Assembly: GCA_029259775.1 (NCBI GenBank)
Contig: JAJDEN010000026.1
Location: 124,059 to 186,211, forward strand
Direction: 5' to 3'
Length of the DNA stretch: 62,153 nucleotides
Source of the DNA: Planctomycetota bacterium
GTDB lineage: Bacteria > Planctomycetota > PLA2 > JAEUHO01
Both the position numbers and the translations under genes were made by a program. Below, in pieces: positions 35,832 through 43,460 of this stretch. The notes beneath the pieces are model-generated. The model was given only the letters and a program-made list of their open reading frames with translations, did not search any database and was not told the origin of the DNA. The first letter of the stretch is position 1. Every line of letters starts with the position of its first letter.

Positions 35832-37264
35832 AGCGGGCCCTCGTCGCGATCGCCGTGCTCCTGCTGCTCGCTGCCTGCGGTGGGGAGAAGAAGGCAGGTT
35901 CCCCGGACCCCAAGGTTGCGGACATGGGGGCCAACCCGCAAGCCCAGGAGACGCCGCGCGCGCCCGCGAGCTACCAGCCGCCCGCGGGTCGCTGGAAGCT
36001 GCGCTCGGACGAACCCGCGCCGTCGCAGTGGTACGAGGAGTACGCCGCCGAGAAGGGCGCCACGGTCCTGCGCGTGAACGTCTTCCCGGTGCGCTCGGGG
36101 CGCGACCCCAGCGTCACCATCACGCGCGCCGTCGACATCTTCGTACGCAGCTTGGGCACGGACGGCGTGGGTTTCCGCCAGCGCGGCACGCGCGACGTGT
36201 GGGGTGCGCGCGGCGCGGAGGCGGCCTTCAGCCTCGTTCGCAACAACGTGCCCCTACGCGGCCATGCGCGCCTCATCCTCGCGCGCGACGACATGTGGGC
36301 TTTCGCCGTGGGGGTCACGGCCGACGACGCGCCGCCGGCCGAGCACGACGTCGTCGAAGCCTTCGCCAAGAGCCTGGAGCCCGCGACGCCGATCTTCTAC
36401 GCGCGTCGATTCCGCTCGGTCGAGGACATGCAGGCGATCGTGGCGCGCGCCGAGGGCGAGCCCAACGTGGTGTTCGGTCACGTCATGGCCGTCGAGTTGG
36501 TCCTCGAGGCCGGTGTCGGCACGCGCTTTCCGCTCGCGACGCGCTCGATCGTCCACGAGGCGCTGCGCGCGGACGCCCAGGCGAAGCTGAAGCAGACACG
36601 CGACGCCTACCGCGAGACGCATGGCGCGCTCGAGAAGTCGAAGAGCCTGGATCCGGCCGTGCGCCTGCGCGGCATGCGCGCCTTGGGCCAGCGCGTGCTC
36701 CAGGCCCTGCTCGAGCGGGCGACCGCCAAGTACGGGCCCGCTGTGCGCTACGCCGGCGTGTGGAAACGACTCCGCGAGCTCGCCCTCGGCAGCAAGGACG
36801 ACGGTCTCACAGTCGGCGCCGCGCAGTGCCTGCACGAGATGAGTGCGTTCCTGGCTTCCCTCGCCGCCGATCGCGAGGTGCCCACGAACGCGACACGCAG
36901 CGATCGCATCGTGGCCGCGCTGAAGGAACGCTGGAGCGGCCTCGGCAAGCCGGCGAAGGAAGCGCTGCGTGGCACGGGTACGGCGTGGGCCGGCCTACGG
37001 CAAGCCTGGGACGAGGCCGAGCCGGCCGCGCGCATCGACTTTCGCCGTGCCGTGGCGCTCGCCTTGGCCCCGGCCGATCCTCCGAAGGAGGCCGCCGACG
37101 TGGCGAGCGAGCGGGATCTGATGTCGTGGATGCGGAGCACGACCACGCCGGAGGCCCTCGATGCACTGGTCATGCGCGCTGCGGCGCTGGCGCCCGGGGC
37201 GCGCGCCGATCTCTTGGATGTGCTTGCCAAGCCGACGCCCAGCGGCTGGGAGCTGGGCTGGTAG
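35828..37264 (+). CDS. Hypothetical lipoprotein
   Basis: A 478-residue predicted lipoprotein (lipobox LAAC, Cys17). The GTG start overlaps the der stop (GTGA). Residues about 45-180 look like a mixed alpha/beta domain (RWKLRSDEPAPSQWYEEY and following), loosely like the PsbP/outer-membrane small lipoprotein type. The C-terminal 280 residues are helical and charged. No motif identifies a function. It precedes the binding-protein gene of the ABC importer by 34 bp on the same strand. Confidence 0.8.
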   Translation: MKRALVAIAVLLLLAACGGEKKAGSPDPKVADMGANPQAQETPRAPASYQPPAGRWKLRSDEPAPSQWYEEYAAEKGATVLRVNVFPVRSGRDPSVTITRAVDIFVRSLGTDGVGFRQRGTRDVWGARGAEAAFSLVRNNVPLRGHARLILARDDMWAFAVGVTADDAPPAEHDVVEAFAKSLEPATPIFYARRFRSVEDMQAIVARAEGEPNVVFGHVMAVELVLEAGVGTRFPLATRSIVHEALRADAQAKLKQTRDAYRETHGALEKSKSLDPAVRLRGMRALGQRVLQALLERATAKYGPAVRYAGVWKRLRELALGSKDDGLTVGAAQCLHEMSAFLASLAADREVPTNATRSDRIVAALKERWSGLGKPAKEALRGTGTAWAGLRQAWDEAEPAARIDFRRAVALALAPADPPKEAADVASERDLMSWMRSTTTPEALDALVMRAAALAPGARADLLDVLAKPTPSGWELGW

Positions 37265-37298
37265 GATCCCCGTCCCACGGTGGGCGGAGGACTCTTCC

Positions 37299-38909
37299 AT
37301 GCGGCTCTCGATCGTTCTGCCCCTGCTTCTGATGCTCGCCCTCGGAGGCTGCGGTGGGGACGAAAAAGGCGGCGGCAGCGACGTCGACGTCAGCGGCCTC
37401 AAGCCGCTGCCCAAGATCACGCTCAGCTACGGCAACAACAGCCGCCCGTACATGCCGTCGCCAGGGGACGTCGCGCAGCAGATCAAGCTGATGCTCCAGT
37501 CCCTCGGCTTCGAGGTCGAGCTCGCCAAGCAGGAGTGGGCCAGCTACCTCAACGAGGTCAAGAATGGCAAGCACCAGATGGCTCTCCTGGGCTGGTCGGC
37601 CGACTATCCGGATGCCGACAACTTCCTCTACGTGCTGCTCGACAAGGACAACGCCCGGGTCGGCAGCGCGAACAACATCAGCTTCTACCGGGACGAGGAA
37701 GTCCACGGCTGGTTGATGCAGGCACGCACCAGCCACGACCAGGAGGCACGTGTCGAGCTGTACCACAAGGTGCAGCAGAAGGTCTTCGACGACTGTCCCA
37801 TGGTGCCGCTCGTCTACACGCAGAAGCTGATCGCCTTCCGCAAGGGCTACGGTCCGCTCACGGTGGAGCCGATGACCCATCCGATCTTGCGGCTTGTGAC
37901 CGAACCCAAGGACGGCACGCTCACGTACCTGCGCGGACAGGACTCCGTGAAGCTCGACCCGGGTGACGTGTCGGACGGCGAGAGTTCCAAGGTCATCGAA
38001 CAGGTGTTTGACCAACTCACCCGCTTCAAGCCGGGGACGAACGACGTCGAACCGTCACTCGCCACGTCGTGGACGTCGTCGGCGGACCACAAGACCTGGA
38101 CGTTCCAGATCCGGGAAGGCGTGAAGTTCCACGACGGTTCCCCCGTGAATGGCGAGGCGGTCGTGAACGCATTCGAGCGCCAGCGCGACCCGCAGCACCC
38201 GCATCACTTCGATGACGGCGCGTGGGAGTTCTGGCAGGGCCTGTTCGGCTTCGTGGCCAAGGTCCGGATCGGCGCGCAGCCGATGGAGGTCGTCTTCGAG
38301 TTGAGCCAGCCGGCGCCGCCCTTCTTCTTGGCACAGCTCGCGCAGTTCTCGGCCTCGATTCCGTCGAAGAAGGCCCTGGATGAGCTCGGCAAGAAGTTCC
38401 GCGTGAACCCGGTCGGCTCGGGCGCCTTCACGTTCGTCTCGTGGGAAGACGACACGGCGATCACGCTCGCACGCAATGAGGACTACTGGGACGGCGCACC
38501 CGTCCTGAAGCAGGTCATCTTCCGCATCGCGACGAACCCGACCGTGCGCTCGCAGCGCCTGCGCGACCAGCAGCAGGCCGACATCATCGACAACATCGAT
38601 CTCGAGACGGTAGATCAGTTGGAGGCCGACGAGAACGTCACGGTCGCGCGCATGCCGGGCGTCAATGTGGGCTATCTCTCGATGAACAACCTCAAGCCGC
38701 CGTTCGACGACAAGCGCGTGCGTCAAGCCGTGGCCTGGTCGCTGAACAAGGCACGCATCATCAAGCTGGCCTACCGTGGCCTGGCCAAATCTGCCACGAC
38801 GCCGGTACCGCCGACGCTCCGGGCGCACCACAAGGGCATCCAGGATCGAACGCGCGACGTCGAGAAGGCGAAAGCGCTCCTGCGCGAAGCGGGCTACGCA
38901 GCCAAGTAG
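37299..38909 (+). CDS. Circularly permuted family-5 (peptide-type) ABC substrate-binding lipoprotein
   Basis: A 536-residue lipoprotein (lipobox LGGC, Cys18) that should capture peptides or similar solutes. Residues about 39-205 correspond to the usual C-terminal third of DppA/OppA-like proteins: SRPYMPSPGDVAQQI, EWASYLNEVKNGKHQMALLG, WSADYPDADNFLY and ELYHKVQQKVFDDCPMVPL. Residues about 206-536 correspond to the usual N-terminal part (EPSLATSWTSSADHKTWTF, LREGVKFHDG-like, NVGYLSMNN, VRQAVAWSLNKARII) and end exactly at ALLREAGYAAK, where the C-terminal part normally begins. GGAGG at 37286-37290 fixes the ATG. The permuted order is unusual. Confidence 0.93.
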   Translation: MRLSIVLPLLLMLALGGCGGDEKGGGSDVDVSGLKPLPKITLSYGNNSRPYMPSPGDVAQQIKLMLQSLGFEVELAKQEWASYLNEVKNGKHQMALLGWSADYPDADNFLYVLLDKDNARVGSANNISFYRDEEVHGWLMQARTSHDQEARVELYHKVQQKVFDDCPMVPLVYTQKLIAFRKGYGPLTVEPMTHPILRLVTEPKDGTLTYLRGQDSVKLDPGDVSDGESSKVIEQVFDQLTRFKPGTNDVEPSLATSWTSSADHKTWTFQIREGVKFHDGSPVNGEAVVNAFERQRDPQHPHHFDDGAWEFWQGLFGFVAKVRIGAQPMEVVFELSQPAPPFFLAQLAQFSASIPSKKALDELGKKFRVNPVGSGAFTFVSWEDDTAITLARNEDYWDGAPVLKQVIFRIATNPTVRSQRLRDQQQADIIDNIDLETVDQLEADENVTVARMPGVNVGYLSMNNLKPPFDDKRVRQAVAWSLNKARIIKLAYRGLAKSATTPVPPTLRAHHKGIQDRTRDVEKAKALLREAGYAAK

Positions 38910-39926
38910 ATGCTCACGCTCATCGCTCGCCGCCTGCTGACCGTCATCCCGCTGCTGCTGGTGGCGAGCCTCATCGTCTACGGACTCGTGGAACTCTTCC
39001 CCGGCAACGCGTGCACGGTCAAGTTGCAGAAGCACGCCACGCAGGAGAAGCTCGACGCTTGCATGACGGCGTACGACCTCGATGGGCCGTTTCCCGCCCG
39101 GTACGCACGCTTCCTGGGCAAGGCCGTCCAGGGTGATCTAGGCAAGTCCATCTTGCAGGAGCGTCGCGTCAGCGACCTCATCCTCGACAAGCTGCCGGCG
39201 ACGATCGAACTCTCGCTTGTGGCGCTCGCCATCGCCTTCCTGTTCGGCACGTGGATCGGCACGCGCTCGGCGCTCAAGCCCGGCTCGTGGATCGATGCGA
39301 TCGGTCAGATCGTCTCGACCGCCGGCGTGTCCATTCCGGTGTTCTGGCTTGCGATGATGGTGATGTCGCAGTTCGCCGGGAAGGACGCTTGGTTCCGCCT
39401 CGGGGGCTGGGACGCGACGACGCTGGGGCCGGACGTCGCCTACGCGACGCGCTTCTACCTGTTCGAGTCGCTCTTCCGCCTCGAGTTCGATGCGTTCGTG
39501 ATGAGCATCCGCTACATCACACTCCCCGCGCTGACGCTGGCGACGATCCCGCTGGCGACGATCACGCGTATGACGCGCTCCTCCGTCCTGGAAGAGGCGA
39601 GCAAGGACTACGTGACGACAGCGCGGGCCAAGGGGCTCCCCGAGAAGCTTGTGATCCGGCGTCACGTGCGCCGCAACGCGATGATCCCCGTCGTCACGAT
39701 TACCGGGCTGCAGTTGGGCGTCTTGCTGTCCGGTGCGGTCCTCACCGAGACCGTCTTCAGCTGGCCGGGACTCGGGCGCGCGATGATCAGCGCCGCCGAC
39801 AGTCGCAACTACCCCGTGATCATGGGCTGCATGCTGCTGTTCGTGTGCGTGTTCGTCCTCGTCAACCTGCTCGTCGATCTGCTCTATCTCTGGATCGATC
39901 CACGTATGCGTGTGAGCGGGGCCTGA
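38910..39926 (+). CDS. Peptide-type ABC transporter permease (DppB-like)
   Basis: A 338-residue inner-membrane permease. Six hydrophobic segments and the cytoplasmic EAA-type motif region (TRSSVLEEASKDYVTTARAKG with RRHVRRNAMIPVV) match the DppB/OppB family. The segment LSGAVLTETVFSWPGLGR is characteristic. It starts immediately after the stop of the permuted binding protein. It should form a heterodimer with the next gene product. Confidence 0.93.
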   Translation: MLTLIARRLLTVIPLLLVASLIVYGLVELFPGNACTVKLQKHATQEKLDACMTAYDLDGPFPARYARFLGKAVQGDLGKSILQERRVSDLILDKLPATIELSLVALAIAFLFGTWIGTRSALKPGSWIDAIGQIVSTAGVSIPVFWLAMMVMSQFAGKDAWFRLGGWDATTLGPDVAYATRFYLFESLFRLEFDAFVMSIRYITLPALTLATIPLATITRMTRSSVLEEASKDYVTTARAKGLPEKLVIRRHVRRNAMIPVVTITGLQLGVLLSGAVLTETVFSWPGLGRAMISAADSRNYPVIMGCMLLFVCVFVLVNLLVDLLYLWIDPRMRVSGA

Positions 39927-39927
39927 C

Positions 39928-40791
39928 GTGGGGGAGCGCGGGCGAGACATCTGGCGGTCGATTCGGCGGGACCGTGGCGCGGTCATCGGCATGGTGCTGG
40001 TGGGCCTCGTCGTACTCATGGCGATCGCTGCGCCCCTGGCGCCGTTCGGCCCGGCGGCCGCGACGGACTCGCTGGACGACATCGACCCGCCGAACCACCC
40101 GACGCCGCCGTCGTCGCGCTTGCTCCTCGGCTCGGACAAGCAGGGCTACGACGTGTTCTCGCGCCTGCTGCATGGGGCACGCGCTACGCTCCTCACGGGT
40201 CTCGCGGCGATCGGCCTTGCGCTCCTGATCGGTGTGCCGTTCGGCGCGGTCTCGGGCTACGCCGGCGGTCGCGTGGACAACCTCTTCATGCGGATGGTCG
40301 ACGTGATGCTCGCGTTTCCCAGCATCGTGCTCGCGATCGCGATCGCGTTCGTGTTCAGCGCCCGCAACCTGACGCCCATCATCCTTGCGGTGGCCGTCGT
40401 CAACATCCCGACGATCGCGCGGCAGGTCCGCGCGTCCGTCTTGCAGGCGAAGACCCACGAGTACGTGCTGGCCGCGCGCGCCATGGGCCTTGGCCCGGGC
40501 CGCATCCTGTTCCGTCACGTCCTGCCAAACTGCATGGCCCCGATCATCGTCGTCGCGACGCTCGGCGTCGGCTGGGCCATCCTCTCGGCGGCGGGCCTCA
40601 GCTTCCTCGGGCTTGGCCCGCCGGAGGATCAGGCGGAGTGGGGCGTCATGCTTCAGGCTGGCCTCGAGTTCATCGGCAGCGGCAAGCACTGGATCCTCGT
40701 GCCGCCTGGTGCGGCAATCGCCGTCACCGTACTCGGCTTCAACCTGCTTGGTGATGGTCTCCGCAAGGCTCTCGACCCCCGCGCCCGCTAG
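39928..40791 (+). CDS. Peptide-type ABC transporter permease (DppC-like)
   Basis: A 287-residue second permease. N-terminal DIWRSIRRDRGAVIGMVLVG, then HPTPPSSRLLLGSDKQGYDVFSRLLHGARATL (LLLG-TDxxGRDVxSR-type), then QARVREYVLAARAMG-like (KTHEYVLAARAMGLGPGRI) and FLGLGPPEDQAEWGVML. This is the DppC/OppC pattern. GTG start, one base after the previous stop. No ATPase gene follows; the next 600 bp is repeat-rich spacer, so the ATP-binding subunits must be encoded elsewhere if this importer works. Confidence 0.92.
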   Translation: MGERGRDIWRSIRRDRGAVIGMVLVGLVVLMAIAAPLAPFGPAAATDSLDDIDPPNHPTPPSSRLLLGSDKQGYDVFSRLLHGARATLLTGLAAIGLALLIGVPFGAVSGYAGGRVDNLFMRMVDVMLAFPSIVLAIAIAFVFSARNLTPIILAVAVVNIPTIARQVRASVLQAKTHEYVLAARAMGLGPGRILFRHVLPNCMAPIIVVATLGVGWAILSAAGLSFLGLGPPEDQAEWGVMLQAGLEFIGSGKHWILVPPGAAIAVTVLGFNLLGDGLRKALDPRAR

Positions 40792-40909
40792 CGACGCGCT
40801 GGCTGCTCGGCGGCGCTGCGCCATCCTCCCCTCGCGTGGCAGACCACGCCACGTCGACGATGGCTTTGCGGCGCCTTCGCCCCACCGCGTCGCACGAATC
40901 GGTCGGTCG

Positions 40910-40934
40910 TAGGGGCGACCCTTGTGGTCGCCCG
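40910..40934 (+). repeat. TAGGGGC hairpin repeat
   Basis: GTAGGGGC then GGGCGACC-CTTGT-GGTCGCCC hairpin; identical to the copies at 3363 and 3419. Confidence 0.85.
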
Positions 40935-41001
40935 GGACGCCCACGTAGCCCGGTCGTCGCGGGCGCCGGTCGTCGCGTGCCCATCTGGTGTGCCCTTACG
41001 G

Positions 41002-41026
41002 GTAGGGGCGACCCTTGTGGTCGCCC
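41002..41026 (+). repeat. TAGGGGC hairpin repeat
   Basis: Identical 25-mer to the copy at 40910, within copy 1 of the ~149-bp direct repeat. Confidence 0.85.
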
Positions 41027-41059
41027 TCGTGCCTCTCACCCCCGGGCGCCCACGAAGAA

Positions 41060-41084
41060 GGGCGGCCACAAGGGCCGCCCCTAC
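41060..41084 (-). repeat. TAGGGGC hairpin repeat, opposite orientation
   Basis: Minus strand: GTAGGGGC with arms GGGCGGCC/GGCCGCCC and the loop CTTGT. The arms differ from the 40910 copy but remain fully complementary. Confidence 0.8.
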
Positions 41085-41117
41085 GTGGTAAGTCCCGACG
41101 GAGGTCCGCAAGCGCTA

Positions 41118-41142
41118 GGGCGGGGACAAGCCCCGCCCCTAC
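41118..41142 (-). repeat. TAGGGGC hairpin repeat, opposite orientation
   Basis: Minus strand: GTAGGGGC with arms GGGCGGGG/CCCCGCCC and loop CTTGT. Compensatory change in the arms relative to neighbouring copies. Confidence 0.8.
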
Positions 41143-41162
41143 GGGCCGCTTGCCACGTTGTC

Positions 41163-41187
41163 GTAGGGGCGACCCTTGTGGTCGCCC
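41163..41187 (+). repeat. TAGGGGC hairpin repeat
   Basis: Identical 25-mer; first hairpin of direct-repeat copy 2. Confidence 0.85.
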
Positions 41188-41255
41188 GGGACGCCCACGT
41201 ACCCCGGTCGTCGCGGGCGCCGGTCGTCGCGTGCCCATCTCGTGTGCCCTTACGG

Positions 41256-41280
41256 GTAGGGGCGACCCTTGTGGTCGCCC
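41256..41280 (+). repeat. TAGGGGC hairpin repeat
   Basis: Identical 25-mer; second hairpin of direct-repeat copy 2. Confidence 0.85.
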
Positions 41281-41406
41281 TCGTGCCTCTCACCCCGGAC
41301 GCCCACGAGCCCCGCAGACGCGAGTCCTGACCGCTGATGTCTCGGGCTGGGCCCTGGCTGGTGCCCAAATGACGGTCGGATGACCGGGTGGCAGGAGCCT
41401 GGGAGC

Positions 41407-42009
41407 ATGAAGATCCTGCGTTTGGCCCTGCCGTTGCTGTTTGTCACCCTCGCCGCCTGCACCTCGGGCGGCACACTCTCCGCGGATTCGTTCCTCGCCG
41501 ATGAGGATGCCACGGGCGCCTCGTCCGACGGGTTTCCGGCGCCGAGCCAGGCCAGCGTGTGGGAAGTCGCGATGCGCACCGTGCGCGAGCAGGGCTACGT
41601 TCCGGACCCCGATGCCTCCAGCCCGATCGCCGGCAAGATCGTGTCCCGTTGGCGCACGTCGCTGCAGCCCTTCAGCGGTCAGGGTTGGCGCGAGCGCGTG
41701 AGCGTGAAGATCGTGCCCGTGCCGAGCCGCAGCAACTACTACACGCTCGAGACGAACGTGCTGCGCCAGCTCAACGACAACCTGGGCGAGCCGGGCAATC
41801 CGTTGCGCGCCGAGTGGGCCGAGGGCGGTCGCAATGGCGAGCGTGAGCGCTACATCAACCGGCGCGTCGAGATGTCCTTCCTGCCGACCGACGTGAGCAA
41901 GGAGTTCCGGCGCAAGTACGACCTCCCGACGCGGGAGGATCCGCGCTACAAGCCCAAGCCGCCGAAGAAGAAGGAGGGCGGCCTCATCCCCGGCCTCCCG
42001 TTCCCGTAG
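41407..42009 (+). CDS. Hypothetical lipoprotein
   Basis: A 200-residue predicted lipoprotein (lipobox LAAC, Cys18). The mature part looks like a small alpha/beta domain: WEVAMRTVREQGYVPDPD, then IVSRWRTSLQPFSGQGWRERV and a strand with YYTLETNVLRQLN. It ends in a Lys/Pro-rich tail (KPKPPKKKEGGLIPGLPFP). The lipoprotein signal fixes the ATG at 41407. Function unknown. Confidence 0.82.
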   Translation: MKILRLALPLLFVTLAACTSGGTLSADSFLADEDATGASSDGFPAPSQASVWEVAMRTVREQGYVPDPDASSPIAGKIVSRWRTSLQPFSGQGWRERVSVKIVPVPSRSNYYTLETNVLRQLNDNLGEPGNPLRAEWAEGGRNGERERYINRRVEMSFLPTDVSKEFRRKYDLPTREDPRYKPKPPKKKEGGLIPGLPFP

Positions 42010-42041
42010 ACCGCCCCCGATCGGCCGTCGTCAGTACACGA

Positions 42042-42087
42042 GTAGGGGCGGACTGAGCGAGTGCGTAGCGCGAGCGCTTGTGCGCCC
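42042..42087 (+). repeat. TAGGGGC-type repeat, degenerate
   Basis: GTAGGGGCGGACTGAGCGAG with a long internal segment ending GCGCCC. Related to the long-loop form at 9814, but the outer arms pair poorly. Confidence 0.5.
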
Positions 42088-42197
42088 AAGCCCGCCGACG
42101 CTCGGCCGTGGGCCATGGCGTGAGGCCGCCGATGGCATGTTGCGCCGTGGGTCGCTCGAGATCAGGGACGACCGGCGAGCGGGGCCGGCACCCGCGC

Positions 42198-43364
42198 TTA
42201 CCCCAAACACGCGTAGCACACCCAGCGATCGCGCAGATCGCGCGTGAACACCAGCGTGGCCGCGCGCTTGCCCTTCGGGCGCAGCTTCTTGCGTAGCGCC
42301 GTCGCCTTCTGGTCGATGCCGCGCTTGCGGATCGTCAGATTGCCGACCTCGTGCGCCGCCAGCCACGGATTGACGGCCTTCGGCTTGGCCGGCAGCACGC
42401 TGCTCACCTGCATCCAATGCCCCGGGGCCGTGTCGTTCGGCGCCGCGCCGACGAGATACGGAACCTCGGGATGCGCCCCCTCGAGCCCGTCGCGTTCTGC
42501 GAGATCGCCCACGAGGCCGGCGAGCGTGACGCTCACATCCGGATCGAAGAGCCAGTCGCCCTCGGTGACGGCGCGCGCCGCGGCCCACGGCGCGCCGTCC
42601 CCTGCCACGCTCCGGCCCGACGGCAGCGCGAGCGCCCGCTTCGCCGGCTGGCCGTCCCACGAGCCCACGAAGAGCCGGCGCTCGCGGGCGCGGCCGCCGA
42701 GCGACACCACTTCCTCCGCGCCCTCCAGGTCGTGGAAGCCCTCCACGACCGGCGGCAGCTTCACCATCGCGCGCTCGAAGCGGCCGAGCAGCCCGTCCCA
42801 GACCGGCAGCGGGGGCTCGAAGGCGTCGGGGTCGCGCGTGCGCTCGCCGCCGGCACGCCGGTCGGGGTCGAAGTAGGCCAGCCGCCCGGCCGGCTCCGCG
42901 ACCAAGGCGTCCTCGGCGCGCACCGTGACGAGATCCTCGACGCCCAGCGCGCGGGCGTTGTGGGTGAGGAGGACGGCCCGCGCCGGATCGCGTTCGAAGG
43001 CCACGACCGGGCGGCCCGTGAGCGCTGTGGCCAGCGCATCGAGGCCGATGCCGCACGTGAGATCGGTCAGCGGTACATCGATCGGCGCGCCCCAGCGCTC
43101 GGCGCGCTCCGCGGCGACCGGCCAGGCCGTCGCCTGCTCGAGCGCGTCCTTGGTGAAGAGCAGGACGTCGGCGTGCGGACAGCGCTCCAGGGCGCGCTGG
43201 CGGAGATCGTCCATCTGCAGCGCCGCGCGGATCTCCTCGCCGGAGCCGCGGCCCTCGAGCGACGGCGCGCGGCGGTGCAGCGGCAGGGCCCGCGCCTCCC
43301 GCGCAGCGGCCAGCAAATCGCCCCCAGCGGGCGAAGACAGGAACTGTGCGGAACCGGTGTCCAT
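42198..43364 (-). CDS. Class I SAM-dependent methyltransferase, THUMP-like family
   Basis: A 388-residue protein. An N-terminal helical part (LLAAAREARALPLHRRAPSL) precedes a Rossmann methyltransferase with the SAM loop LTDLTCGIGLDALATAL, FERDPARAVLLTHNARALG and the catalytic-type YFDPDRR. The C-terminal THUMP-like domain ends in PWLAAHEVGNLTIRKRGID and DRWVCYACLG. An RNA substrate is likely from the family, but the modified base is unknown. The ATG at 43364 begins just before the family's N-terminal helix. It is divergent to lon. Confidence 0.85.
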   Translation of the reverse strand: MDTGSAQFLSSPAGGDLLAAAREARALPLHRRAPSLEGRGSGEEIRAALQMDDLRQRALERCPHADVLLFTKDALEQATAWPVAAERAERWGAPIDVPLTDLTCGIGLDALATALTGRPVVAFERDPARAVLLTHNARALGVEDLVTVRAEDALVAEPAGRLAYFDPDRRAGGERTRDPDAFEPPLPVWDGLLGRFERAMVKLPPVVEGFHDLEGAEEVVSLGGRARERRLFVGSWDGQPAKRALALPSGRSVAGDGAPWAAARAVTEGDWLFDPDVSVTLAGLVGDLAERDGLEGAHPEVPYLVGAAPNDTAPGHWMQVSSVLPAKPKAVNPWLAAHEVGNLTIRKRGIDQKATALRKKLRPKGKRAATLVFTRDLRDRWVCYACLG

Positions 43365-43460
43365 CGGTCGGCATCGTACGGGGGAGTCAATTCCTTCCAA
43401 ACGGCTGGTCCTACCGGGAAGCAGCCCAAGGGAGATCGCCCATGGACCGATAGGATCGAC

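Larger units (their letters stand above)
40907..41055 (+). repeat. ~149-bp direct repeat, copy 1
   Basis: Carries two TAGGGGC hairpins. The second copy at 41160-41308 is nearly identical, with a few substitutions and two compensating 1-nt indels. Confidence 0.85.
41160..41308 (+). repeat. ~149-bp direct repeat, copy 2
   Basis: Near-identical to 40907-41055, offset 253 bp, with hairpins at 41163 and 41256. Confidence 0.85.
40792..41406. other. Repeat-rich intergenic region, no gene seen
   Basis: A 615 bp spacer containing six TAGGGGC hairpin repeats (40910, 41002, 41060 minus, 41118 minus, 41163, 41256). It also contains a ~149 bp near-identical direct repeat (40907-41055 and 41160-41308). 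Open frames here derive only from the repeats. Confidence 0.75.

Noticed and set aside
40907..41308. Possible CRISPR array
   Set aside because: Repeats are in both orientations, spacing is irregular, the intervening sequence is itself repeated, and no cas gene is near. It fits a hairpin-repeat cluster.
42031..43374. A 447-codon minus-strand frame overlapping the THUMP-like methyltransferase
   Set aside because: Arg/Gly-rich translation without motifs, in another frame of the same strand as the well-supported methyltransferase.
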